Below are positions 14,603-21,839 of a stretch of 30,118 bases of DNA, piece by piece. The position numbers and the translations under genes were made by a program. Within the stretch, counting starts at the first letter, position 1. Every line of letters begins with the position of its first letter. The notes beneath the pieces were generated by a model that did not search any database, had not been told where the DNA came from, and was given only the letters and a program-made list of their open reading frames with translations. Where the stretch lies: assembly GCA_964392775.1 (NCBI GenBank), contig CAYMRD010000028.1, forward strand, positions 1 through 30,118, given 5' to 3'. Origin of the DNA: UKL13-3 sp964392775 (GTDB lineage Bacteria > Bacteroidota > Bacteroidia > UKL13-3).

Positions 14603-15352
14603 TCATCTCTTATTTCTTTCATCTTTTCTCATTCCTCGAAGCATGTGCCTCTTCTTAGGCGGTCCCGGTAATCTTTCAACTTCAAACCCAATCTCCCGCC
14701 ATAGGCGTTTAATCTCTCCTTTACTTGAATACGTTACAATTACTCCATTAGGACTCAGGCAATCATATAATTTCTGAAACAATTCTCTGGTCCACAGCTC
14801 CGGTTGTTTCTCGGGTGCAAAGGCATCAAAATAAATAATATCATAGGTTTCGGAAGGTGTAAAATTCTGGAGGGAAGTATTCAGTTTATTCAATTTAAAA
14901 AACGGAGTGATGTCAATATTCGTATCCCAATCGGTTTCATGCAGATGAAGGAAAAGGGTTTTGTTGATTTCGGAAGTGTCTGAAGTGTAATTTAATTGCC
15001 GAATCAGTTCAACCGAAAGAGGATAAGTTTCGAGGGAATGGTAGGTACATTTGATATTTAGTTTCTCGCACTCCATGGCCGTAAGCCAGGTATTGAGTCC
15101 GGTGCCAAAGCCGATTTCGAGAATGGAGATTGGAGGTTGGAAGTTAGAAGATGGATGTTGGATATTGGAGTATTCTAGTTGCCTACTGCAAACTGCCGAC
15201 TGCCGACTTTCTTGATAATCCAATAATCCTCTCCCGATATACACATACAACGCCTCTTCAATGGCTCCGTTGCGGGAATGGTAGGTTTCATCCAGCTCGG
15301 GAACATACAAGGTATGCGAATGGTCTTTGGTGAGTTGGAGTTCGGGCTGCAT
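14603..15352 (-). CDS. mnmD: tRNA 5-methylaminomethyl-2-thiouridine methyltransferase MnmD-like
   Basis: 249 residues. SAM-binding motif ISILEIGFGTGLNTW, the DAFAPEKQPELWT motif diagnostic of the MnmC methyltransferase domain/DUF752, then GVIVTYSSKGEIKR and GPPKKRHMLRG. It methylates nm5U34 to mnm5U34 in wobble uridines. Two oddities are repeat-derived. About 28 residues (QESRQSAVC...NFQPP, 15131-15214) before the SAM motif are encoded by tandem words. The last residues and TGA stop lie in the AGAGATGAGAACATT word shared with 6704-6718. The frame is intact across both. The downstream oxidoreductase is the likely pathway partner. Confidence 0.87.
   Translation of the reverse strand: MQPELQLTKDHSHTLYVPELDETYHSRNGAIEEALYVYIGRGLLDYQESRQSAVCSRQLEYSNIQHPSSNFQPPISILEIGFGTGLNTWLTAMECEKLNIKCTYHSLETYPLSVELIRQLNYTSDTSEINKTLFLHLHETDWDTNIDITPFFKLNKLNTSLQNFTPSETYDIIYFDAFAPEKQPELWTRELFQKLYDCLSPNGVIVTYSSKGEIKRLWREIGFEVERLPGPPKKRHMLRGMRKDERNKR
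15131..15214 (-). repeat. In-frame 84-base repeat insert within mnmD
   Basis: Read on the minus strand: AGTCGGCAGTCGGCAGTTTG, then GCAGTAGGCA, then units related to TCCAATATCCAACATCC, TTCTAACTTCC and AACCTCCAATCTCC. It is 28 codons long, so the frame is kept. It falls just before the SAM-binding motif, where family members usually have a short linker. Confidence 0.7.
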
Positions 15353-15360
15353 GGGGGCAA

Positions 15361-15432
15361 ATGTAGGGGAGAATTGAGAGGAAAGAGAAAAGAAGAAAGA
15401 CGAAGAAAAAAGAAAAAAGAGGGGAGAAGTCG
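15361..15432. repeat. Purine-rich GAAAGA/GAAGAAA tract upstream of mnmD
   Basis: Plus-strand run of A and G with few pyrimidines (for example AGAAGAAAGACGAAGAAAAA), beginning 9 bases upstream of the mnmD start. It is of the same type as the tracts at 6680-6715, 17257-17303 and 17751-17797. Confidence 0.5.
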
Positions 15433-15508
15433 CGAAACTGCCTGTTTGGGCAAATCTTGTGTCTTACTTCTTTATTCTTTTCCCTCACCTTCCCTGCTAA
15501 TTATCACC

Positions 15509-15539
15509 TTTGTAGTTTTGCCTTTGCCAAGTATATTCG
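15509..15539 (+). promoter_or_regulatory. Probable pruA promoter
   Basis: TTTG (15509-15512), 19 bases, then TATATTCG (15532-15539), one mismatch from the Bacteroidota TTTG/TAnnTTTG pair. It predicts a leader of about 80 bases before the ATG at 15630. Confidence 0.45.
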
Positions 15540-15629
15540 CGGTGCATTTAGAAAACGGGGTTTGAACTGAGGGTGGATGCCTCCCCCTTATCAACCTATT
15601 AACATATCAACTAATTAACAAACATACAC

Positions 15630-17258
15630 ATGAACGGATTTTTTAACGTACCAGCACCCATCAACGAACCGGTATTGAACTATGCACCGGGCAGTAAAGA
15701 ACGTGCCGAATTAAAAGCTGCTTTGGCAGATGCCCGCAGCAAAGAATTGGATGTGCCAATGTATATCGGAAGCGAAGAGGTAAAAACAGGAAACAAAGTT
15801 AGAATGTCTCCTCCTCACGACCACAAACATACACTCGGGCATTTTCATCAGGGCGATAAAAGCCATGTAACCAAAGCCATTGACGCGGCTCTTGCTGCCA
15901 AAAGCAAATGGGAAGATTTGGCATGGGAACAACGTGCTGCTATCTTTTTGCGTGCTGCTGATTTAATTGCCGGTCCTTACCGCGCAAAATTAAACGCAGC
16001 TACCATGCTTGGACAAAGTAAAAATGCGTACCAAGCTGAAATTGATGCGGCTTGCGAACTCATCGACTTTTTGCGTTTCAACGTAAAGTATATGACGCAA
16101 ATTTACAGCGACCAACCTGTGTCGGGCAAAGGCATGTGGAACCGTGTTGAATACCGCCCGCTCGAAGGATTTGTGTTTGCATTGACTCCATTTAACTTCA
16201 CGGCTATCGCGGGTAACTTGCCAACTTCGGCTGCTATGATGGGTAACGTAGTTGTTTGGAAACCGGCCAATACACAAGTGTATGCAGCCAATGTGCTGAT
16301 GGAGATTTTCAAAAAAGCAGGTTTGCCTGATGGGGTTATCAACTTGGTATATGTTAGCGGACCGGATGCTGGTGATGTGATTTTCTCACATCCTGATTTT
16401 GCAGGGATTCACTTTACAGGTTCTACCGGAGTATTCCAAAACGTTTGGAAAACCATTGGTAACAATATCCATAAATTCAAAACCTACCCGCGTATTGTGG
16501 GTGAAACAGGTGGTAAGGATTTTATCATGATTCACAAAACTGCTGAGCCGGAAATGACTGCTACGGCTATTGTTCGTGGTGCATTTGAATACCAGGGACA
16601 AAAATGTTCGGCTGCTTCACGTGTATATGTTCCTTCAAACCTGTGGCCTGCTATCAAAACCAAAATGGTGGCTGATATGGCAACCTTTAAAATGGGACCA
16701 ACCGAAGATTTCGGTAATTTCATCAACGCGGTGATTGACGAAAAATCATTTGATAAAATTGCAGGTTATATTGAAGAAGCGAAAAAAGATGCCAATTGCG
16801 AAATCATCGCTGGTGGTACTTACGACAAGTCTTCTGGATACTTTGTAGCACCAACCGTTATTGTTACCAAAGATCCGAAGTACAAAACCATGTGCGAAGA
16901 AATTTTTGGTCCGGTATTAACCGTTTACGTATACGATGCTGAGAAGTTTGAAGAAACATTGACTTTAGTTGATTCAACTTCTGAGTATGCCTTAACAGGT
17001 TCGATCATTGCTGAAGACCGTTACGCGATTGAGCTGGCAACTAAAAAATTGCGCAACGCTGCCGGTAACTTCTATATCAACGATAAACCAACCGGAGCCG
17101 TAGTTGGACAACAACCTTTTGGTGGAGCCCGTGCAAGCGGTACAAACGATAAGGCAGGAGCGATGGTTAACTTGTTGCGCTGGGTTTCGATGCGTACCAT
17201 CAAAGAAACCTTTGCTGCACCAACAGATTACCGTTATCCGTTTTTGGATAAAGAGTAA
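15630..17258 (+). CDS. pruA: L-glutamate gamma-semialdehyde dehydrogenase
   Basis: 542 residues, the usual length of single-domain (non-PutA) P5C dehydrogenases. It oxidises glutamate semialdehyde to glutamate with NAD+ in proline catabolism. Visible aldehyde-dehydrogenase signatures: TPFNFTA (186-192), NAD-loop HFTGSTGVF (261-269), general base in VGETGGKDF (E292), catalytic cysteine in GQKCSAASR (C326), EEIFGPVLTVYVY, and the C-terminal PFGGARASGTNDKAG. The codon choice is richer and more even than in its neighbours, consistent with strong expression (impression only). It stands alone with its own probable promoter and terminator; no proline dehydrogenase is adjacent. Confidence 0.96.
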   Translation: MNGFFNVPAPINEPVLNYAPGSKERAELKAALADARSKELDVPMYIGSEEVKTGNKVRMSPPHDHKHTLGHFHQGDKSHVTKAIDAALAAKSKWEDLAWEQRAAIFLRAADLIAGPYRAKLNAATMLGQSKNAYQAEIDAACELIDFLRFNVKYMTQIYSDQPVSGKGMWNRVEYRPLEGFVFALTPFNFTAIAGNLPTSAAMMGNVVVWKPANTQVYAANVLMEIFKKAGLPDGVINLVYVSGPDAGDVIFSHPDFAGIHFTGSTGVFQNVWKTIGNNIHKFKTYPRIVGETGGKDFIMIHKTAEPEMTATAIVRGAFEYQGQKCSAASRVYVPSNLWPAIKTKMVADMATFKMGPTEDFGNFINAVIDEKSFDKIAGYIEEAKKDANCEIIAGGTYDKSSGYFVAPTVIVTKDPKYKTMCEEIFGPVLTVYVYDAEKFEETLTLVDSTSEYALTGSIIAEDRYAIELATKKLRNAAGNFYINDKPTGAVVGQQPFGGARASGTNDKAGAMVNLLRWVSMRTIKETFAAPTDYRYPFLDKE

Positions 17259-17303
17259 GATGAAGCGAGAAACGAGATGAGAGAATCGAGAACAGAGTCT
17301 CTT
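17257..17303. repeat. GATGAAGCGAGAAACGAG words at the pruA 3' end
   Basis: Directly adjoining the TAA stop are GATGAAGCGAGAAACGAGAT and GAGAGAATCGAGAAC. These are close in wording to 6677-6715 (GATGAAAGAGACGAGAAGCG...GAGAAC). They precede the terminator. Confidence 0.5.
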
Positions 17304-17314
17304 GATAAAATATA

Positions 17315-17349
17315 AAAAGGTCTGAAGCGAATTGTTTCAGGCCTTTTTT
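17315..17349 (+). terminator. Intrinsic terminator of pruA
   Basis: Twelve-base stem AAAAGGTCTGAA / TTCAGGCCTTTT (one U-G pair) with a 9-base loop and a run of six T. It lies about 56 bases after the stop. Confidence 0.85.
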
Positions 17350-17397
17350 GTAGTATGATTTGTGATAGTTTGTTTGATATTATCAAAGATAATTTCC

Positions 17398-17724
17398 TCA
17401 ATGCGAAACTGCTTTCAATCCCACAATGGAAGTAATCAGTGTGAAGATAAAAAATACCCGCCAAAAATCAGCCGGTTCTTTAAAGATGAAGATGCCCACC
17501 AACACTGTTCCGATGGCACCAATTCCGGTCCACACGGCATAAGCCGTTCCAATGGGTAAGGTTTGTGTAACCTTGTACAATAAAAACATACTTACCGATA
17601 AGCATGCAAAAAAGCCAAGCATCCACAGGGTTGCGGTTGTGCCGGTATGTTCTCTGGCTTTGCCTAAGCAGGTTGCAAATCCTACTTCAAATAAGCCGGC
17701 AATAATGAGGAGTATCCAATTCAT
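17398..17724 (-). CDS. SMR-family small multidrug/guanidinium exporter
   Basis: 108 residues with four predicted transmembrane helices, the standard SMR size. The conserved membrane glutamate is present (E14 in AGLFEVGFA), as is the LPIGTAYAVWTGIGAIGT block, which fits the SugE/Gdx branch better than EmrE. Gdx proteins export guanidinium; SugE/EmrE types export quaternary ammonium compounds. No guanidine riboswitch was recognised upstream, so the substrate is open. I chose ATG at 17724 rather than 17745 because the helix begins MNWILLIIAG. The minus-strand TACTTTTG box at 17750-17743 is a fitting -7 element. Confidence 0.88.
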   Translation of the reverse strand: MNWILLIIAGLFEVGFATCLGKAREHTGTTATLWMLGFFACLSVSMFLLYKVTQTLPIGTAYAVWTGIGAIGTVLVGIFIFKEPADFWRVFFIFTLITSIVGLKAVSH

Positions 17725-17742
17725 GTGTAAAAGGTTAGGGAA

Positions 17743-17750
17743 CAAAAGTA
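17743..17750 (-). promoter_or_regulatory. -7 box for the SMR gene
   Basis: Minus-strand TACTTTTG exactly matches TAnnTTTG, 19 bases before the ATG. No clear -33 TTTG was found; the region upstream is a purine-rich repeat tract. Confidence 0.4.
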
Positions 17751-17797
17751 GAGAAAAAGATAAGAGAGACGAGAACGCGAGAGGAAAGAGAGTATTT
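17751..17797. repeat. GAGACGAGAACGCGAGAG words upstream of the SMR gene
   Basis: AGATAAGAGAGACGAGAACG then CGAGAGGAAAGAGAG. It is the fifth tract of this purine-rich vocabulary in the window and abuts the probable SMR promoter. Confidence 0.5.
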
Positions 17798-17876
17798 GAA
17801 TTTCAGGATTCTATTTTCTTAGAGCGAAGCGGTCTTTCCTCTTTCCGTGAAACGATCTTTCTTCTATACTTGTATT

Positions 17877-18341
17877 ATGAAAAAAGTAATCTTTGTGTGT
17901 TTGGGAAACATCTGCCGTTCGCCCATGGCGCATGGTATTTTTCAGCGAATGGTGGATGATGCAGGATTGAGCGAGGAAATAGAAGTAGACTCAGCCGGAA
18001 CAGCTTCCTTCCATATTGGTGAATTACCTGATAAACGTGCCCGCCAAACCTGCGAAGAATATGGAATCAAGCTTACTCACCGGGCTCGTGCGTTTGTTAA
18101 AGAAGACCTTGACCGGTTTGATTATATTCTGGCTATGGATAAAGAGAACCTGTACAATATTCGGAAATTGGCATCGGGACAACACTACGCCAAAGTGCAA
18201 TTGATGCGTGCTTATGATGTTAAGTTTCCCAATACCGAAGTGCCCGATCCGTATTTCGGTGCGATGGATGGGTTTGAAGATGTTTACCAAATGTTGGAAC
18301 GAAGCTGTGCGGAGTTGTTGAAGGAAGTGGAGAGTAGTTAA
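17877..18341 (+). CDS. Low-molecular-weight protein tyrosine phosphatase
   Basis: 154 residues. The N-terminal P-loop VCLGNICRSP holds the CX5R active site (C8, R14); the DPYFG motif near residue 124 supplies the general-acid aspartate. Soluble enzyme acting on phosphotyrosine or small aryl phosphates. In bacteria such enzymes may be linked to capsule regulation, but no tyrosine kinase is nearby. ATG at 17877 is preferred over 17847 because the beta-strand begins MKKVIFVCLGN. It is divergent from the SMR gene across a repeat-rich spacer. Confidence 0.92.
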   Translation: MKKVIFVCLGNICRSPMAHGIFQRMVDDAGLSEEIEVDSAGTASFHIGELPDKRARQTCEEYGIKLTHRARAFVKEDLDRFDYILAMDKENLYNIRKLASGQHYAKVQLMRAYDVKFPNTEVPDPYFGAMDGFEDVYQMLERSCAELLKEVESS

Positions 18342-18507
18342 TATGTTAATTGTGTTAACTAGTTAAAATGTAAAGAGAATTGATTGGTTAATAAAGTTAA
18401 TTAGTAGGAACCGCGGACCGACTAACTACTGATAATTTAGTAGCAGGTAAGTTTATTTATAAGACGTATTCGCTAACAGCTAAAGGCCAACAGCCAATAG
18501 CATATTC
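18342..18507. other. Gap with TTAATT and CCGACTAACTA/AACAGC words
   Basis: No gene is seen. It contains GTTAATTGTGTTAACTAGTT-type AT-rich words (about 18345-18365), ACCGCGGACCGACTAACTAC (about 18410-18430), similar to ACTGCGGACCGATTAACTGC inside palindromic copy B, and CTAACAGCTAAAGGCCAACA then GCCAATAGC (about 18473-18501). Confidence 0.5.
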
Positions 18508-18777
18508 ATGAAACATTTTAATATCACCATAATCGGAAAAGTGCAGGGTGTATTTTTCAGAAAGTATACTGTGGAGCAGGCTGTAAAATTAGGCCTGACA
18601 GGTTTTGTACGCAACCAACCCAACGGTGAAGTATACTGCGAAGTAGAAGGAGAGGAGCATGTCTTGAAACAATTTACGGAATGGTGTTGGAAAGGTTCTC
18701 CGTTTTCGAAAGTTGTTGTCGTGAATGTTTCTGAAGGAGGACTTAAATATTTTGAGAACTTTGAACTCAAACGTTAA
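18508..18777 (+). CDS. Acylphosphatase
   Basis: 89 residues, exactly the family size. It hydrolyses acyl-phosphate bonds such as 1,3-bisphosphoglycerate or carbamoyl phosphate. Catalytic residues are visible: R18 in GKVQGVFFR and N36 in FVRNQPNG, followed by GEVYCEVEG. It is cytosolic. It follows the tyrosine phosphatase at 166 bases, too far and too repeat-rich to assume one transcript. Confidence 0.93.
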   Translation: MKHFNITIIGKVQGVFFRKYTVEQAVKLGLTGFVRNQPNGEVYCEVEGEEHVLKQFTEWCWKGSPFSKVVVVNVSEGGLKYFENFELKR

Positions 18778-18975
18778 TGCTTCAGGTTGATGTCTTACGA
18801 AGGCAATGCTGCGTTCATTCTTACCATTTGCAGAAAACATGTATCTCAGTTTGAACGTTTCAGATGGTTGAAAATAAAGGGGTACAGAGGAATCAGTATT
18901 GTGTGATTTTTCTCTGGTTTTTCACTTTGAGTAGTTGAGCAACAGCCACCCTTGTTAGCGGTTCGTTGGTTAAGT
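18778..18975. other. Gap with GTTAGCGGT boundary motif
   Basis: No gene is seen. GTTAGCGGT at 18954-18962, extending loosely as TTCGTTGG, is repeated inverted at 20031-20039. The two copies bracket the VOC/DHFR gene pair. Confidence 0.4.
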
Positions 18976-19407
18976 TTATCCATTATAATTCGGGGCAAAA
19001 TCTACCATCCATTCAATTCCATATTTGTCTCTAAACATACCAAAATATGTACCCCAAGGGCTGTCGGAAATAGGCATTTCAATTTGTCCTCCTGCCGAAA
19101 GTCCATTGAATAATTTGTCCGCTTCTTCTTTGCTTTCTGCACTAATTACAATTTTGCTTCTGTTCTCATTTTCGTTTGTTCGTCCCAGTATTTCAGGTAC
19201 ATCATTAGCCATTAAAATACTTTTACCGATTGGTAAAGCAATGTGCATTATTTTATTTGCTTCATGTTCCGCAACTGGAAATTCAACACTTGCTAAATCT
19301 TTGAAACGCATTATTTTTGAGAACTCTCCGCCAAATACTGATTTGTAAAAGTTGAATGCTTCTTCTGCATTGCCGTTGAAATTAATGTGAGGGTTGATAC
19401 TTGCCAT
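18976..19407 (-). CDS. VOC-superfamily (PhnB-like) protein
   Basis: 143 residues from the ATG at 19407. It has the PhnB/3-demethylubiquinone-methyltransferase-like VOC pattern: INPHINFNGNAEEAFNFYKSVFGGEF at the start, HIALPIGKSILMANDVPE in the middle, and WGTYFGMFRDKYGIEWMVDF at the end. Such proteins are metal-site beta-alpha-beta-beta-beta folds with varied or unknown activity, including resistance-type functions. It begins 10 bases after the DHFR-like gene stop, so the two are co-transcribed. The longer ORF (to 19476) overlaps that gene and is unlikely. Confidence 0.85.
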   Translation of the reverse strand: MASINPHINFNGNAEEAFNFYKSVFGGEFSKIMRFKDLASVEFPVAEHEANKIMHIALPIGKSILMANDVPEILGRTNENENRSKIVISAESKEEADKLFNGLSAGGQIEMPISDSPWGTYFGMFRDKYGIEWMVDFAPNYNG

Positions 19408-19417
19408 AATTCTATTT

Positions 19418-19990
19418 TTAATCTGTTGTTTGCTTGTCATTCTGAATTGTCGGCTCATAGTAAAATACTGTTGCACCGGAGTTTAGCAATTTTGTCTTAA
19501 TGAGTTTCAAAACAATCCTGTCCTTAATTTGGTCAAATAGTAACAGCCCTTTCCCTTCGATGATAGGGTGAATACAAATTTGCAATTCGTCAATAAGATT
19601 CCTGTTTAAAAGTTGAATAATCAGACTCCGACTTCCAACAAGAATGTCTTTTTCTGATTGTTGTTTAAGTTCCAAAACTTCTTCAATAAGAGACTTACTT
19701 GCAAGTTTTGCACTGTCCCAGCCCGTGTCTTTTAGTGTGTTTGAAAAAACAAGTTTTTGAATTTTATCTATTGAGGTTGCGAAGTCGTCCATTGTTTTTT
19801 CACCAGAAGGTTTTTTCAAGAGTTCTTGCCAAAATTGCATGAGCTGGTAGGTTATCCGCCCATATAATATAACACCTCCATTATCTATCAATTCAGAGTA
19901 ATGTTGGTGTAGTTCTTCGTCAGCAATCCCTGTCGTATGGTCGCAAACACCGTCAAGTGTCATATTGAATGCAGCAATTACTTTTTTCAT
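19418..19990 (-). CDS. DHFR/RibD C-terminal-like reductase
   Basis: 190 residues of the RibD-C/dihydrofolate-reductase-like family: KKVIAAFNMTLDGV start, GGVILYGRITYQLM, then KDILVGSRSLIIQLLNRNLIDEL and HPIIEGKGLLLFD. Members bind NADPH and are often annotated as dihydrofolate reductase, but most are uncharacterised and are not FolA. It is the first gene of a two-gene unit with the VOC protein. GC is about 36% over 19501-19740 by hand count, lower than neighbours, which suggests an acquired pair. Confidence 0.83.
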   Translation of the reverse strand: MKKVIAAFNMTLDGVCDHTTGIADEELHQHYSELIDNGGVILYGRITYQLMQFWQELLKKPSGEKTMDDFATSIDKIQKLVFSNTLKDTGWDSAKLASKSLIEEVLELKQQSEKDILVGSRSLIIQLLNRNLIDELQICIHPIIEGKGLLLFDQIKDRIVLKLIKTKLLNSGATVFYYEPTIQNDKQTTD

Positions 19991-20030
19991 ATTTTTTATT
20001 GCCTGTCTGTTTATGGGGCGTCCTACAATG

Positions 20031-20039
20031 ACCGCTAAC
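20031..20039 (-). repeat. Inverted GTTAGCGGT boundary motif
   Basis: Minus-strand GTTAGCGGT, mate of 18954-18962. The TAG of this motif (20037-20035) is the stop codon of the Smr gene. It continues as CATTGTAGGACGCCCC on the minus strand. Confidence 0.5.
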
Positions 20040-20994
20040 TCAGCAATACTTCTGTTGCTCCACCGCCATGCTTTACCATATCAGCATCCTGATATTTTTT
20101 GACCACACTTTTTTGTTGGGCCAGGTAGTTCTTGATTTTGTTTTTGAGGAAATGGTTGCCGACACCATGGATGAAAACAATCTTTTGCATTTGGTGTACA
20201 TGAGCCATTTCCAAACTGCGTGTAAATACCTTCATCTGCAGATCCATAATATCTTGTGCCGATAGTTGTTTGTGTTGGTCGGTCAAGGCTTCAATATGCA
20301 AATCAACTACGGGTTGTGGTTTTTTGTTGAGTGATTCTTCGGTTACAAAACTGCGTTTGGCTATTGGTTCCGAGAAATCCTTGTTCAGTAATTTGTTTAG
20401 GTCGGCCGCATTCAGGGCTTCATCTAATCTAAACGTATAAGCTTGCTTGCCTAAGAAATAACATTGCTTAAAGCTGCCATGAAACTCTTTGGCTGATAGC
20501 TTTATGGTTCGTACCAACTGTGGCCGGAAGTCGTTACCACGTTCGGTGATGAACATGATTTGAAAAGCCATTTCGGGCCAGTTGTTAAACTGGTCGAGGT
20601 TGAATTTGCCCAACGATACCCATGTTTCAAGTTCAAGGGTTCCTTGCTGGCGCAGTTCAAATTTTTGCTCGTTTTTTTGAAAGTAAGCGAAGCTGATCAA
20701 GTCGGTTTCGGAGTTGTGTAGTTTGAGCTCAAGTGAGGTTTCGCTTAACCGCTCAAAGGCAATATGAATGCCCGAATGCACTTTGACGAATTGCGTTTTC
20801 TTGGTAACAAAAACAGGCTCGTCTTTTTTTGCAGTTGAAACTTCCTCAATCTTTACCACATCATTGACCGCAACGGGAATTTCAAAATCATCTTCAATCG
20901 TTACACCTACAATTTTTCCGTTGATGCTGGTCACCACGCCTTGCATGTTCTCGTTTACAAAACGAACCTTGTCTCCTAATTTCAGTGTGCTCAT
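20035..20994 (-). CDS. DUF2027 and Smr-domain protein
   Basis: 319 residues. It has an N-terminal KOW/SH3-like segment (LKLGDKVRFVNENMQGVVTS), a central DUF2027 beta domain, and a C-terminal Smr domain (about 230-319) with VDLHIEAL and FIHGVGNHFLKNKI, the LDxH and HGxG motifs of MutS2/Smr nucleases. This architecture is characteristic of Bacteroidota. Smr domains can nick DNA or cleave RNA; here the target is unknown. It starts 3 bases after the stop of the upstream secreted protein gene, so they form an operon. Its stop codon lies in the GTTAGCGGT motif. Confidence 0.85.
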   Translation of the reverse strand: MSTLKLGDKVRFVNENMQGVVTSINGKIVGVTIEDDFEIPVAVNDVVKIEEVSTAKKDEPVFVTKKTQFVKVHSGIHIAFERLSETSLELKLHNSETDLISFAYFQKNEQKFELRQQGTLELETWVSLGKFNLDQFNNWPEMAFQIMFITERGNDFRPQLVRTIKLSAKEFHGSFKQCYFLGKQAYTFRLDEALNAADLNKLLNKDFSEPIAKRSFVTEESLNKKPQPVVDLHIEALTDQHKQLSAQDIMDLQMKVFTRSLEMAHVHQMQKIVFIHGVGNHFLKNKIKNYLAQQKSVVKKYQDADMVKHGGGATEVLLS

Positions 20995-20997
20995 GGT

Positions 20998-21768
20998 TTA
21001 TGATGGGTTTGCTGCCAGAATGATATCACGCAACTTCTGCGCAAGTACAATCAGGTATTTACTTTTGATGTCTTCGAGTTTGTTGTCGTTACCGGCTTTA
21101 ATGGTGATTACTTCGGCACGAATCAACATGCCCGTATAATCAAATAAGTTATAGTGAATGGTATACTCTCGTACATATTCTTGTTTGAGCCACTCAATGC
21201 TGTTTTTGTTATTGGTATTGATTTCAAATTGAGTGATGAACAGAACATACTGTTCATTGTATTTTTTGTGCAGGTAGGGGAAGGTCTCTTTGCCGCCAAT
21301 TGCGCCCAGCATCACAGAAGAATCGCTGGCCCAAAAGGTTTGGTCTTTTGATTTGCGTTTAAACTTTTCGCTGATATTTTTAAACGACTGTGAAACGGCA
21401 TTTCCTTTTGCTGCTATATACTCTTCTTGTGCTTGTTTAGAGTACACCTGATATTTGGTAGCCGCATAAATGCGGTTCAGGTCCTCTTCTCCATTAAGGG
21501 TGGTAGCGCGTAACAAACTGATGGGGGCAAAGTTTGTGAGAAGCTGGTGGTAGATATTTGCTTCCAGATCCAATCGCAATTGGTTGCGCACCTGGTTCAC
21601 ATCTTTGTGGCTTTGGCGTGCAATTTCCTCATCGGAATCACTAAAATGCATCATGGTTTGGTTGGGCACAATCAATACCTTAACCGGAGGCTTAGGTGTA
21701 TCGGCAGGCGTTTGTGCATAAACATTTCCCCCAATCAACAGAATACATACGAGTACGATTTTGTACAT
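20998..21768 (-). CDS. Secreted protein of unknown function
   Basis: 256 residues. The signal peptide MYKIVLVCILLIGGNVYAQ is clear. The mature part has KVLIVPNQTMMHFSDSDEEIARQ near the N-terminus and no cysteines or known catalytic motif that I recognise. The mixed alpha/beta pattern (QYVLFITQFEIN, YTIHYNLFDYTGMLIRAEV) is compatible with a periplasmic or lipoprotein-like accessory domain. It is tightly linked (3-base gap) to the Smr gene. It follows rseP on the same strand, so an envelope-related role is possible but only inferred. Confidence 0.75.
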   Translation of the reverse strand: MYKIVLVCILLIGGNVYAQTPADTPKPPVKVLIVPNQTMMHFSDSDEEIARQSHKDVNQVRNQLRLDLEANIYHQLLTNFAPISLLRATTLNGEEDLNRIYAATKYQVYSKQAQEEYIAAKGNAVSQSFKNISEKFKRKSKDQTFWASDSSVMLGAIGGKETFPYLHKKYNEQYVLFITQFEINTNNKNSIEWLKQEYVREYTIHYNLFDYTGMLIRAEVITIKAGNDNKLEDIKSKYLIVLAQKLRDIILAANPS

Positions 21769-21839
21769 AACTTTTTTATTGTTTAGTCAAATGTACAAGG
21801 AGCGGTATGTTTAACAATCCACATACCCACAGGGGTGTT

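Noticed and set aside
17700..17760. Guanidine riboswitch before the SMR gene
   Set aside because: Only a short leader (about 12 bases) fits between the promoter-like box and the ATG; no ykkC-type structure seen.
18589..18840. Minus-strand reading frames across the acylphosphatase gene
   Set aside because: They overlap a clear acylphosphatase with intact catalytic residues and have no recognisable motifs.
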